A model generated the notes under the pieces. That model was not told the DNA's origin. It was given only the letters and a program-made list of their open reading frames with translations, and ran no database searches. Shown here piece after piece: positions 33,155-41,743 of a stretch of 54,710 bases of DNA (position 1 is the stretch's first letter; the number at the start of each line of letters is the position of its first letter). The stretch spans positions 1-54,710 of the forward strand of contig JAFZIJ010000190.1 of NCBI GenBank assembly GCA_017554445.1, in the 5' to 3' direction. The translations under genes and the position numbers were made by a program. The DNA comes from Victivallales bacterium (lineage in GTDB: Bacteria > Verrucomicrobiota > Lentisphaeria > Oligosphaerales > Oligosphaeraceae).

Positions 33155-35011
33155 ATGGACAAATATCGTGACTGCCAGTTGAAGGATGTCCGTCTGGAAG
33201 GCGTTCCAGGCGAGAAAATGGACCGTTTCCTCCAATTCCGCGTCCTTTCGGATTTTGCGAAAAAAGACATTTTTGGTGAAGCGCGCTCCCCTATCGAACG
33301 GCGCGATGACGACGAAGGCATGCCCGCCGGCGGCATGTGGCGCGGTGAATTCTGGGGCAAGCTGATGCTCAGTGCCGCACGCGTGGCGGATTACACGCAG
33401 GATGCTGATCTGCTGACATTTATAAAAGACGAATGCCATCGACTGATGGCGTTGCAGGACGACGACGGCTATCTTGGCTCCTATACGGATAAAGAGCGCG
33501 TCGCCTTCACGGAGGAGACAGGCCGTATGATGGACCAAAATCCAGCCTTCGGATGGCACTGCCTTTGGAATCTATGGAACCGCAAGTATCTGATATGGGC
33601 CATGTTGATGGTCGCCAAAGTCACGAAAGACCAATCGATCATGGACAGCGTCATCCGTCAGATGGATCAATGGATCGACATGATGCATCGTCTTGGCATT
33701 CCGTTATATGTGACAGGCAATGACCAAATCATGGGCGTCGCTTCCATGTCCGTTCTGAAGCCGCTGGTCATGCTCTACGAAGAGACGGGAAACAAGAAGT
33801 ATCTGGACTACGCGACGGAGATGCTTCCAGACTGGGATCGTGAAGACGGCAAAGGTCCGAATTTCTTCCGCAATGCCTTCAACGGCAAGGAACTATGGCA
33901 GTGGTATCCAAACGCTTCCGGCTGGGCGAAAAGCTATGAAATGATGAGCTGTCTCGATGGTCTGCTTGAATATTACCGCGTGACAGGTGAGAAGCGTTGT
34001 CTGGACGCCGTCGCCGCCATCCATGAAAATCTTGCGAAAAGCGAACTGAATCCGATTGGCGACGTCGGTTTCGTCGATAAATTCATCGGTGCCGCCCATT
34101 ATCCGAATGCCGCCACGGAGCTTTGCGACACGATCCACTGGATCCGCCTGTCATACGATTTGTTCTTGATCACGGGCGATGATAAGTATCTGGACTACAT
34201 GGAATTCGCGTATTTCAACGCGTTTCTGGCGGGCGTCTATCGCGACGGTTCATGGGCGGCTTTTTCCATCCGTGCCGCCACCCGCCACGAACCGAATTTC
34301 CAATGCAACTGCGCCTACAACCACTGCTGCGTCAACAACGTACCGCGCACATTCATGGACATGGCGTCCGCCACCGTCGTGCGTGATCATGACGGCGTGT
34401 TCCAAGTCAATTTCTATCAGGATGCGACTGCCACGCTGGATGGCGTCACATTCAAAATCCGTGGCAACTATCCAGTCGGAAACATCGTGACCGTAACGGT
34501 TAGTGACACATCTGCAAAAATCCGTTTCCGCAAGCCGGGCTGGTGCCCGAAACTCACCGTTTCACAACAGGGCAATGTCTATATGCTGACCTTCGACATG
34601 GCGCCGCGCATCGTCAGCCGCCCGACGGACAATATCGCGGCGGACGCCAACGATCCGAAAGGCTGGCCATATAAACGCTATCAATGTGTCGCCATGTATC
34701 AGACGGACGCCGTCATCCGCAACTACCGTTCCACAATGGCGGCGACGATGATGACCGGCCCGTTGGTGTTGGCCCGCGCACGCCGCGCGGGCGCCACGGC
34801 GGATCAGATCTACAGCGACGACACCGTGAATGGCATGGCCTGTACATTGAAACTGACGCCCCGCAAGAACGACCTCTGCTGGGGCGCATGGGACGCGGAA
34901 ATCATCCACGACGGAAAAGTCGTCAAGTCGTTTCCCGTGTGCGACTTCCAGTCCGCCGCAGACTCCCATTACGGCGGCCCGTCTGGCAACACATTCTCCG
35001 TGTGGGTGTAA
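33155..35011 (+). CDS. GH127-type beta-L-arabinofuranosidase (DUF1680 family)
   Basis: A 618-residue protein of the GH127/DUF1680 type, an (alpha/alpha)6 barrel plus beta-sandwiches, with no signal peptide. The zinc/catalytic cysteine set is visible. Glu322-x-Cys324 in the TELCDTIHWIR segment and Cys391-Cys392 in HCCVNNVPR correspond to the Glu, Cys and Cys-Cys ligands known from the founding arabinofuranosidase. LQDDDGYLGSYTDKE and WHCLWNLWNRKYLIWAML are other family blocks. Strong AAAGGA before the ATG. Its divergent neighbour is another putative glycosidase. Substrate specificity within the family varies, so arabinose is probable, not certain. Confidence 0.85.
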   Translation: MDKYRDCQLKDVRLEGVPGEKMDRFLQFRVLSDFAKKDIFGEARSPIERRDDDEGMPAGGMWRGEFWGKLMLSAARVADYTQDADLLTFIKDECHRLMALQDDDGYLGSYTDKERVAFTEETGRMMDQNPAFGWHCLWNLWNRKYLIWAMLMVAKVTKDQSIMDSVIRQMDQWIDMMHRLGIPLYVTGNDQIMGVASMSVLKPLVMLYEETGNKKYLDYATEMLPDWDREDGKGPNFFRNAFNGKELWQWYPNASGWAKSYEMMSCLDGLLEYYRVTGEKRCLDAVAAIHENLAKSELNPIGDVGFVDKFIGAAHYPNAATELCDTIHWIRLSYDLFLITGDDKYLDYMEFAYFNAFLAGVYRDGSWAAFSIRAATRHEPNFQCNCAYNHCCVNNVPRTFMDMASATVVRDHDGVFQVNFYQDATATLDGVTFKIRGNYPVGNIVTVTVSDTSAKIRFRKPGWCPKLTVSQQGNVYMLTFDMAPRIVSRPTDNIAADANDPKGWPYKRYQCVAMYQTDAVIRNYRSTMAATMMTGPLVLARARRAGATADQIYSDDTVNGMACTLKLTPRKNDLCWGAWDAEIIHDGKVVKSFPVCDFQSAADSHYGGPSGNTFSVWV

Positions 35012-35034
35012 AAAAAGATCATTTCTCCGTCTTG

Positions 35035-35997
35035 TTACAAATGGATATCCGAAAAACATTTACAAAGAATGTTTTTTACCGTATCACTTAAGTAGGATGG
35101 ATTCAATTTGTTCTTAGAATACTGAAGATAAGTTCCTTTGCTCATATCAGAAAGCAAATGAGTAAAAAAGCGTTCCCAACTGAAGTATTCTGATGATTCA
35201 ATGTAATCAGAAGGAGATGCGAGAATGGTTGCCAGATCAGTATTCTTTATCAGCCCACAATCCAGAATCATCCATTCAAACGATTCCGGGAGGAAAAGGC
35301 GAATATTGGAATGCTCTCGTATATAGAAATCAAGACGGTTCATTTCAGAGCCGAAAGCGGCACCATCGGCAATAACAAGAATGATTCGGTCAGAACCATA
35401 CTCTTTCATTTTACCGAGAATGCCTGATTTACCATTTGCCGAAATGCAAGTCACTTTTTCAGAACAAACTCCAGAGAAAAACTGGTAACCCGCGTTGCTG
35501 TCTTCTGTAATCAGAACATCAGGCCGGATTTCCTCATGAGGTTGCGGTCTGCCGTAAATATGGTAGAACTCATTGTAGATTTGCTTCAGGCCACCATATT
35601 TTCGAGACAAGCGGATGCCATAGATTTCTTCTATACTGTAAGGTAGGTTGGGCAGACTTTCACGACTTACAATGACATAATAGTTATCTGTTTGTTGAAT
35701 AGATGTCGCGAATTCATTTGTCAAAACAAATGGATTGCCTTCATCAATGAAGACAATACTGTCTTTCATGACCGACAACTGCCCCTGCCAGGTGGAACCT
35801 TCAAGAATATAACAGGATTTATCACAGACAAGTTCAATGGAACTGTTGGATCCATTGTTGGCATATTCTCGAATCATCTCAATCAGATTCGTTTTTCCTG
35901 TTGCACTGTCTCCCCGCAGAACCGTAATATTCCTGCGGATTTCAAAATCATATTTGACTCGCTTGTTTTGAACGATAATACGATGAATTCCTTTCAT
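35035..35997 (-). CDS. P-loop ATP-binding protein, partner of DUF4869 protein
   Basis: A 320-residue AT-rich gene product. The N-terminal NITVLRGDSATGKTNLIEMI contains Walker A G-D-S-A-T-G-K-T (about 29-36). DSIVFIDEGNPFVL is a Walker-B-like acidic strand. The C-terminal half has RIILVIADGAAFGSEMNRL, a TOPRIM-like or toxin-like strand with Asp, and no further recognisable domain. It begins 12 bp after the DUF4869 gene with an AAGGAG site, clearly a two-gene unit. Function unknown; the pairing, composition and patchy occurrence suggest an accessory or defence-type module. Confidence 0.7.
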   Translation of the reverse strand: MKGIHRIIVQNKRVKYDFEIRRNITVLRGDSATGKTNLIEMIREYANNGSNSSIELVCDKSCYILEGSTWQGQLSVMKDSIVFIDEGNPFVLTNEFATSIQQTDNYYVIVSRESLPNLPYSIEEIYGIRLSRKYGGLKQIYNEFYHIYGRPQPHEEIRPDVLITEDSNAGYQFFSGVCSEKVTCISANGKSGILGKMKEYGSDRIILVIADGAAFGSEMNRLDFYIREHSNIRLFLPESFEWMILDCGLIKNTDLATILASPSDYIESSEYFSWERFFTHLLSDMSKGTYLQYSKNKLNPSYLSDTVKNILCKCFSDIHL

Positions 35998-36009
35998 GAA
36001 ACAGCTCCT

Positions 36010-36447
36010 TCAAACGTAATCCACCGCGATATCCGTGAGCTCTTTCATGGAATGAACAATAGTACCCGTATTCTGGACATAAATTTCAAACTTATTTTCT
36101 CCAAAATCCATAATATGACGAAGATTGATGGTGCGATCTTCTTTTTCAGCAATTTTCAGAAGCCATTTTGCGCAGTTGTCTCCACAAGTGGAAGCGTTGA
36201 AAATTTTTTTCGGCTCAAAAAGCACCAATATCAATGTTTTTACACCGCCTGAAAGGCCAACGGGAGGAATCTTCCCAAGTACAGGACTGTCAATCACACC
36301 GCCATCGATTACTTCAGAATGATCAATGTCATGAATCATTTCCTTCACCAGGGGTTCAATGATCCAATTATCTTCATAATCATTCTTAAAGAAAACGGCG
36401 GTGTTATAAACAGCATCTTCAATATCGCCAAAGATTATATGAAGCAT
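36010..36447 (-). CDS. DUF4869 family protein
   Basis: A 145-residue protein starting MLHIIFGDIEDAVYNTAVFF, with PLVKEMIHDIDHSEVIDGGV and KIPPVGLSGGVKTLILVLFE, which match my memory of DUF4869 (small proteins mostly of Clostridia). No catalytic motif is recognised. AAAGG precedes the ATG. It is the first gene of the unit with the P-loop protein. The base composition is noticeably AT-richer than the surrounding glycosidase genes, consistent with horizontal acquisition. Confidence 0.7.
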   Translation of the reverse strand: MLHIIFGDIEDAVYNTAVFFKNDYEDNWIIEPLVKEMIHDIDHSEVIDGGVIDSPVLGKIPPVGLSGGVKTLILVLFEPKKIFNASTCGDNCAKWLLKIAEKEDRTINLRHIMDFGENKFEIYVQNTGTIVHSMKELTDIAVDYV

Positions 36448-36538
36448 TTTTTGCCTTTCGTTAGTTGGTTAGCTGCCAGATCATAATTTTGCCTACCTCA
36501 TGACTAAGGAATTGATCTGATTATGCTAGATCCGGATT

Positions 36539-36566
36539 AACATAGCTGAACCGTCGGCATTTTCAA
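36539..36566 (-). promoter_or_regulatory. Promoter of the DUF4869/P-loop unit
   Basis: On the minus strand TTGAAA (36566-36561), 16 bp, TATGTT (36544-36539), about 90 bp before the start codon. Confidence 0.4.
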
Positions 36567-36723
36567 GTTGCATATCTATTTCTACTCTTGATTCTTGAAC
36601 AATCAATCAAAAAACTACGTTTTATCTGGTTAAGGACAAACTGTTTTCCTTTTTTCGCTCCAACATGGCAATGCAGGCCGTTTTTTTTCGAAAATAAGTC
36701 TGTTCAGCACATCGGATATGTCA

Positions 36724-36804
36724 GTCACGCAGAAGCGTGACTTTTCCGCGACGGGAGAGACGCGCTCCTGCGCGTCCGATCACGTGGAAGCGTGACCCTC
36801 CCGT
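36724..36804. repeat. Composite GC-rich multi-hairpin element, copy 3
   Basis: GTCACGC-AGAA-GCGTGAC (36724-36741), then an outer stem ACGGGAG (36751-36757)/CTCCCGT (36798-36804) enclosing GACGCGC-TCCT-GCGCGTC and TCACG-TGGAAG-CGTGA. Part of the 460-bp gene-free gap 36448-36907. Confidence 0.75.
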
Positions 36805-36810
36805 GCCATA

Positions 36811-36900
36811 ATAAGCCATAGACCATGAGCCATAAGCCATAGGCCATGAGCCATAAGCCATAGGCCATGAGCCATAAGCCATAGGCCATAGGCCATAAGC
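36811..36900. repeat. Heptamer tandem repeat array
   Basis: About twelve 7-bp units (CCATGAG, CCATAAG, CCATAGG). They are organised as a higher-order 21-bp unit present about three times, then CCATAGG and CCATAAG, directly before the stop codon of the peptidase gene. Related heptamers occur at 45481, 48895 and 54268. Confidence 0.85.
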
Positions 36901-36918
36901 CGTTGGCTTAAGCCAACG
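36901..36918. repeat. Perfect palindrome across a stop codon
   Basis: CGTTGGCTTAAGCCAACG, an 18-bp perfect palindrome centred on the TAA of the peptidase gene and continuous with the heptamer array. Confidence 0.6.
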
Positions 36919-38251
36919 TCCCCATGGGATCCCATGGCTTCAAGACGACGGGTTTGCGTTTCAGCAAATCCGCTTTCTTGCCAAGATACTTCTTGTGGAC
37001 GACAGCCTGGAAGACGTACGAATCAAACCACTTGTCCGACATGAAATAATAGCCTTTGTTCGGGCCGTCGGTGCCCCAGCTGTTTTCAATCTTCCAGCGG
37101 TTCGGCTTGCCATTGACGACGTTCACGCCCGTGATGACCATCGCGTGGTTCATCGCGCTGAAGCCGTAGTCCAGCATCTCCGCCTTCGTCATCGACAGAT
37201 CCAAGCCTGTAACCGATTCGAAATCATATACATCCGGATCGTAGAGGTTCTTTTCGCCACGTTCGGAGTATTTGCCGCAGTCCGAACCGAACCAGACGAT
37301 TTCGCCATCCTCCAACTGCTTCAAAACCAACGCCTTGAAATCATCAATCGACAGATTCAGATAGCGGAGCGGAGCCGCTTCCGCGACGTTGCCGAGGAAA
37401 TCGACCGTGAACACTTCGTTGAACGGCTTGTCATCCGTCGGGGCGTTGATGATGGACACATAGTCGTCCAGCATGTTGCCGAAGTATTTCTTCTTGAACG
37501 ACAACGGCGTGTATCCCTTTTCAATGACATATTTTCCGTCTTTGTTCTTGTATTCGAAATTGAATTTCTCCACGGGCTTGCCGTAGCAGGTCGTGAGGAA
37601 CGTATAGATTTTGGACATCATCTCCGTCTTGGCAGCCGCGATTTTCGCGGCGGAAGCGCGTTTCGCGACCATTTTGCGCAGCACCACGGCATCGACCTTC
37701 AAGGCACGGTTCAGCAACGAATTCATGTTGCCTGTGCCACTGGACTGAGCCGTTTCGCCATAGACGCTCTTCGGGCAAATACCATATTTATTGATGATGT
37801 TCACGAACATGTCCCACTGGCCGCCATCGCCGACGCCCGTGTTCAGAATATAGGCCACGACGCGATCGTCCGTCGGCAGGTTGGCCGTCGCCAAGATGCT
37901 CTCCAGGAAGTAGTTGGCACGTTCGAACTTGTCCCAGAAGGCCAGCCAGCTCTGTGACAGTTCGAAATCGTCGAGTTTGTTCTTCTTCGCAACGATTTCG
38001 CGGAGGCAGTTTGTCGCCGCGAACAGCCAGCAGCGGCCGGACGCCTTCTGATTCGTGGAGGACATCGTCTTGATATCCGTCGAGAACACGAAGTTCTGGG
38101 CGGCGAGACCTTCGGAGGACAGCGCCATATCATTGATCTTCAGCTTGTGGAATGCATTTGTCAAAAGCCGTGCATTCGGTGATTTTTCATACGCTTTTGC
38201 GAAATCAGCCAGTTGCTTCGTGGAAATACCGCCTTTCGGGAATTCGTTCAT
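36908..38251 (-). CDS. pepC: C1 family aminopeptidase C (bleomycin hydrolase)
   Basis: A 447-residue cytosolic papain-like cysteine peptidase. The active-site Cys is Cys74 in TNQKASGRCWLFAATN. The His is in FSAMNHAMVITGV. The Asn is in WKIENSWG. These are the hallmark three of PepC/bleomycin hydrolase, and the length fits (about 445). There is no signal peptide. The start at 38251 is preceded by AAGGA; an upstream in-frame start at 38335 would lie in the secDF terminator region. It probably finishes peptide degradation in the cell and is transcribed alone. Confidence 0.95.
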   Translation of the reverse strand: MNEFPKGGISTKQLADFAKAYEKSPNARLLTNAFHKLKINDMALSSEGLAAQNFVFSTDIKTMSSTNQKASGRCWLFAATNCLREIVAKKNKLDDFELSQSWLAFWDKFERANYFLESILATANLPTDDRVVAYILNTGVGDGGQWDMFVNIINKYGICPKSVYGETAQSSGTGNMNSLLNRALKVDAVVLRKMVAKRASAAKIAAAKTEMMSKIYTFLTTCYGKPVEKFNFEYKNKDGKYVIEKGYTPLSFKKKYFGNMLDDYVSIINAPTDDKPFNEVFTVDFLGNVAEAAPLRYLNLSIDDFKALVLKQLEDGEIVWFGSDCGKYSERGEKNLYDPDVYDFESVTGLDLSMTKAEMLDYGFSAMNHAMVITGVNVVNGKPNRWKIENSWGTDGPNKGYYFMSDKWFDSYVFQAVVHKKYLGKKADLLKRKPVVLKPWDPMGTLA

Positions 38252-38320
38252 GTTTTGTTTCCTTGTCAAATATGGTTCTTGTTTTTCGAAAAAGTCATAA
38301 CATTTAATAATATATGGCAA

Positions 38321-38356
38321 AAAAAATCTGCGCAACTTTCGCTGCGCAGATTTTTT
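38321..38356. terminator. Intrinsic terminator of yajC-secDF (bidirectional form)
   Basis: AAAAAATCTGCGCA and TGCGCAGATTTTTT form a perfect 14-bp stem with an 8-nt loop, ending in a T-run on either strand. It lies 30 bp past the secDF stop. Confidence 0.85.
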
Positions 38357-38386
38357 CGTTTTTATCGATTCATAATGCCGTGGGCT

Positions 38387-41104
38387 TTATTTGGCCTCGA
38401 CGGTTTCAAGCTCGCCAGCGGCAGCCTCGGCGCGGCGCGAAGCGCTACGCTGGGACTTCTTGTGCCACGTGTTGATGAACGAGCTGGCGATGAAGATGGA
38501 GGAGTACGTACCGACGAACACGCCGAAGAACATGACCATCGCGAAATCCCACACATCGCCACCGGCGATGACCAGAATGGCAATGACGGCCAGCAACGTC
38601 GTCAAAGACGTCAGGAACGTACGGGAAACCGTGTCGCACAGACTCATGTTGATCAACTGGGAGTACTTCACATCCGGATTCAGCTTCTGCGTCTCGCGGA
38701 TACGGTCGAAGATAACGATCGTATCGTTCAAGGAGTAACCCAAAATCGTCATGATGGCGGCGATGACACTCGGCGTGAGACGGCCGCCCATCAGCATGAA
38801 CAGACCCGTGCAGATCAGCATATCGTGCGCGACGGCAACAACGGCCGCGACACCGTACATGAATTCGAAACGGAAGGCCAGATAGACGACGACGCCGATG
38901 ATCGCCCAGAAGGCGGACCAGAACGACGCGCTGCGGAACTGCGCTCCGACGTGGCCGCCGACAACGCGCGTTTCGCCTTCGCCGAAGTCCGCGCCCGCGA
39001 ACTTCGCGTTCAGTTTCTGACGGAGCTCTTCAGGATCGACATTGCCGAGGGCGTCACCCTTGTCGGCCATCGGGAGGACGATTTCGAGCATCTTGTCGCC
39101 GCCCTGTCCTTTCATCGTACCGATGCGGAGGTTGTCTTTGAAGCCCTGCTCGGCCATGAACGAACGGATGTCCGCCACGTCAGGCATGGTCTGGCCGCAC
39201 TTGTATAGCAACTGCGTACCACCAGCAAAGTCGATGCCCAGCATGTTGCGGCCGCGGACGGCGAAGCAGACGACGGACAGGATGACCAGTATTATGGACA
39301 GCGTAACGGCCTGTTTGCGATGCTTCAGGAAGTCGATCTTGACATCGACCAGGAAGTTGAACGTGCGCATGTTCAGGGACTTGAGGATATCCTTCTGGAC
39401 GAGGAAATCGAAGATGGTGCGCGTCATGAAGATGGCGGTGAACATGGAGGCGAAGATACCGAAACTCAGCGTGACGGCGAATCCCTTGATGGCGCCCGTA
39501 CCGAAGTTGTAAAGGAAGAAGCAGGCGATCAACGTCGTCAAGTTGGAGTCGAAGATACTGCTGAAAGCGCGTTCGTAACCGGACTTGATGGCGTTCGGAA
39601 GAGCCTTGTTCTTCTTCAGTTCGTCGCGGATACGTTCGAAGATCAGGACGTTTGCGTCAACCGCCATACCGATGGTCAAAACCATACCGGCGATACCAGG
39701 CATCGTGATGGTGGCGTGGGTGATGGACATGGAGCCGAGAACCAGCAACGTGTTCACGCCCAACGCGATATCGGCCAACAGACCAGCCGTCTTGTAGTAC
39801 CACAACATGAACAGGATGACGAGAACCAAGCCAACCACGCCGGCCAGAGCGCCGCTACGGACGGAGTCCGCACCGAGCGTCGGATCCGTACCGAATTCGG
39901 AGTTGATTTCAATTGAAACAGGAACGTTACCGGAGGAAATGACGACGGAGAGGCGTTTCGCTTCTTCAAACGTGAAGCTGCCGGTGATTTCGGCGTTACC
40001 GCCCGTGATGGCGTCGTTGATGCGGGGGGCGCTATAGACGCGGCCGTCCAGCACGATGGCCAGCATGCGGCCGACATTCGCGCCGGTCACTTCGCCGAAC
40101 GCGATAGCGCCGCGCTGATTGAAGCCCAAACCGATGGACCAGTTGCCGAACTGGTCCATGTTCGGTGCCGCGCGCACCACGTCGCTACCCTGCACGCGTT
40201 CCGCTTCTTTCTTGATGAAAACGATTTGCGTCGTTTCCACACCGTTGCGCTCCTCCGTGATCTCCTTGCGGATCAAATCTGCGGGAACGTCAAACTTCTT
40301 GCCGTTGTTGATGGCATCGTAGTAGTTCTGCACCAGCGTGGCATTGTTTTCGGCGACCAGATGGAATTCCAGTTTGGCCGTGTCTTTGATGGTCTTGCGG
40401 ATATCGGCCTTGTCGCCTTCGTTGACGGCCGGCATGCGGACGGAGATCGCCGTGTCGCCGGAAGCCTTGATTTCAGGCTCCGTCACGCCCAACTTGTTGA
40501 GGCGGTTTTCCAGAATCGTCTGGATGCGGTCGCGGATATCGGTCGGCGTCTCGCCGTTCTTCAGATCGTCTTTGTCGAAACCGACGACAAATTCGGTACC
40601 GCCCTGCAGATCAAGACCGAGAACCATGCGGCCAGCCGTCTTGCGGCGTAAATAGCGCAGCACGATCGGGTTGGAAGCATCTTTCATTCCAGGGACGGGG
40701 ATGTAATCGCTCAGATGAATCGTGTTTTCATTTTCATCGCCCTGAGCGGCGCGTTCCAGAACGCGGAACGGCGACATTGTCGGATTTTCTGTCTTGACAT
40801 TCTCGATACGCGTCTTCAAGTCATTGAACGTCTTGGCTTTGACGGCGTTGGCATACTGCTCTTGAAGAGCCTTGTATTCCTTGCCGGCCTTGTCTTCCAT
40901 TCCGTCCAGCTTCGTTTTCACCTCTTCCAGCGTCCCGACGGCTTTCAGCGCATCGGCAGACTTGTTCAGCTTCTTCACCGTCTTGTCTGACAGCGAATCG
41001 AATTTCTTGAGGAAATCCTGCTCTCTGATCGGAAACATCGAAGCCGTCCATCCAATGATGACCGCCGCGATGATGATCATGCGAATAATCAGCGACTTTT
41101 TCAT
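38387..41104 (-). CDS. secDF: Fused protein translocase subunit SecDF
   Basis: A 905-residue inner-membrane protein joining SecD and SecF. After the first membrane segment (about 7-24) comes the large periplasmic domain with GRMVLGLDLQGGTEFVVGFD (the D1 motif). ALAGVVGLVLVILFMLWYYK, then VDANVLIFERIRDELKKNK (D5), close SecD. The SecF half starts near FLKHRKQAVTLSI with MLGIDFAGGTQLLYK, and ends with SLNDTIVIFDRIRE and FASSFINTW-like segments. About 12 membrane helices. It uses the proton gradient to help pull exported proteins. It follows yajC in one unit. Confidence 0.97.
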   Translation of the reverse strand: MKKSLIIRMIIIAAVIIGWTASMFPIREQDFLKKFDSLSDKTVKKLNKSADALKAVGTLEEVKTKLDGMEDKAGKEYKALQEQYANAVKAKTFNDLKTRIENVKTENPTMSPFRVLERAAQGDENENTIHLSDYIPVPGMKDASNPIVLRYLRRKTAGRMVLGLDLQGGTEFVVGFDKDDLKNGETPTDIRDRIQTILENRLNKLGVTEPEIKASGDTAISVRMPAVNEGDKADIRKTIKDTAKLEFHLVAENNATLVQNYYDAINNGKKFDVPADLIRKEITEERNGVETTQIVFIKKEAERVQGSDVVRAAPNMDQFGNWSIGLGFNQRGAIAFGEVTGANVGRMLAIVLDGRVYSAPRINDAITGGNAEITGSFTFEEAKRLSVVISSGNVPVSIEINSEFGTDPTLGADSVRSGALAGVVGLVLVILFMLWYYKTAGLLADIALGVNTLLVLGSMSITHATITMPGIAGMVLTIGMAVDANVLIFERIRDELKKNKALPNAIKSGYERAFSSIFDSNLTTLIACFFLYNFGTGAIKGFAVTLSFGIFASMFTAIFMTRTIFDFLVQKDILKSLNMRTFNFLVDVKIDFLKHRKQAVTLSIILVILSVVCFAVRGRNMLGIDFAGGTQLLYKCGQTMPDVADIRSFMAEQGFKDNLRIGTMKGQGGDKMLEIVLPMADKGDALGNVDPEELRQKLNAKFAGADFGEGETRVVGGHVGAQFRSASFWSAFWAIIGVVVYLAFRFEFMYGVAAVVAVAHDMLICTGLFMLMGGRLTPSVIAAIMTILGYSLNDTIVIFDRIRETQKLNPDVKYSQLINMSLCDTVSRTFLTSLTTLLAVIAILVIAGGDVWDFAMVMFFGVFVGTYSSIFIASSFINTWHKKSQRSASRRAEAAAGELETVEAK

Positions 41105-41184
41105 ACCAGTTTGATCCTTGTTGACGTTATATTATATATTAATGTTTATTTGCTCAGTCCAACGGGGCGCGCCGTCATGCGGCA

Positions 41185-41595
41185 TCACTTCTTGTATTCG
41201 TCGCCCTCTTTTTCTTTCTTCGTATCGTCCTTCTTCTCATCCTTCTTCGAAGCGTCTGACGCAGTATCTTCCATCACTTTGTCAACGGCGCCGCGAAGGA
41301 ATTCAATAACTGTGTTCGGGGCGACTTCCAACTTGACCGTCTGCTCGGAAACGTATTTGATGGTGCCCAAAATACCGCCAACTGTGCGAACTTTGTCGCC
41401 GACCTTCAGCCGTTTCAGCATTTCAGCCTGCTGCTTCTGCTTCTGCTGCTGCGGGCGGATCATCAAAAAATACATGATTCCCAGAATCGGGATGAAAATC
41501 AAAAATTGCCCCATCGCACCCATGCCGCCACCGGCGGGCGCTCCGCCAGCCGCTTGCGCCAAAACACGAATGCCATCCAAAAAAAGCATATTCAC
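41185..41595 (-). CDS. yajC: Preprotein translocase accessory subunit YajC
   Basis: A 136-residue membrane protein. One membrane segment at about 30-47 is followed by IRPQQQKQKQQAEMLKRLKVGDKVRTVGGILGTI in two blocks (MIRPQQQKQKQQ; VGDKVRTVGGILG), the YajC signature. The tail is long, very charged (D/K-rich, about 110-136) and longer than average. It starts at GTG 41595 with GGAG six bases upstream, or at ATG 41589 two codons later. It lies in the same unit as secDF, 80 bp before it. Confidence 0.93.
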   Translation of the reverse strand: MNMLFLDGIRVLAQAAGGAPAGGGMGAMGQFLIFIPILGIMYFLMIRPQQQKQKQQAEMLKRLKVGDKVRTVGGILGTIKYVSEQTVKLEVAPNTVIEFLRGAVDKVMEDTASDASKKDEKKDDTKKEKEGDEYKK

Positions 41596-41679
41596 TATTG
41601 TCTCCTTGAACCAAACCTATGATATCAACGCGCATTGTGCGGACACGATGCGCCGACTATGACTAATCGAAAAAGGAAT

Positions 41680-41707
41680 AACATATCATAAGTCCGAAAA
41701 TTTTCAA
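41680..41707 (-). promoter_or_regulatory. Promoter of yajC-secDF
   Basis: On the minus strand TTGAAA (41707-41702), 16 bp, TATGTT (41685-41680), about 85 bp upstream of yajC. The same boxes and spacing as before the DUF4869 gene. Confidence 0.45.
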
Positions 41708-41743
41708 TAAACTCGTTGAAAAGAAATCATTGCAATCTGCTTC

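Noticed and set aside
36811..36900. Repeat array resembling a CRISPR
   Set aside because: Units are 7/21 bp with no unique spacers and no cas genes nearby; it is a simple tandem array.
36995..37957. Long open frame of 320 codons on the plus strand
   Set aside because: Antisense shadow of the peptidase C gene, whose catalytic motifs are intact; composition reflects the reverse complement.
38213..39208. 331-codon plus-strand open frame
   Set aside because: Runs antisense through secDF and across a terminator; Arg/Asp/His-rich shadow composition.
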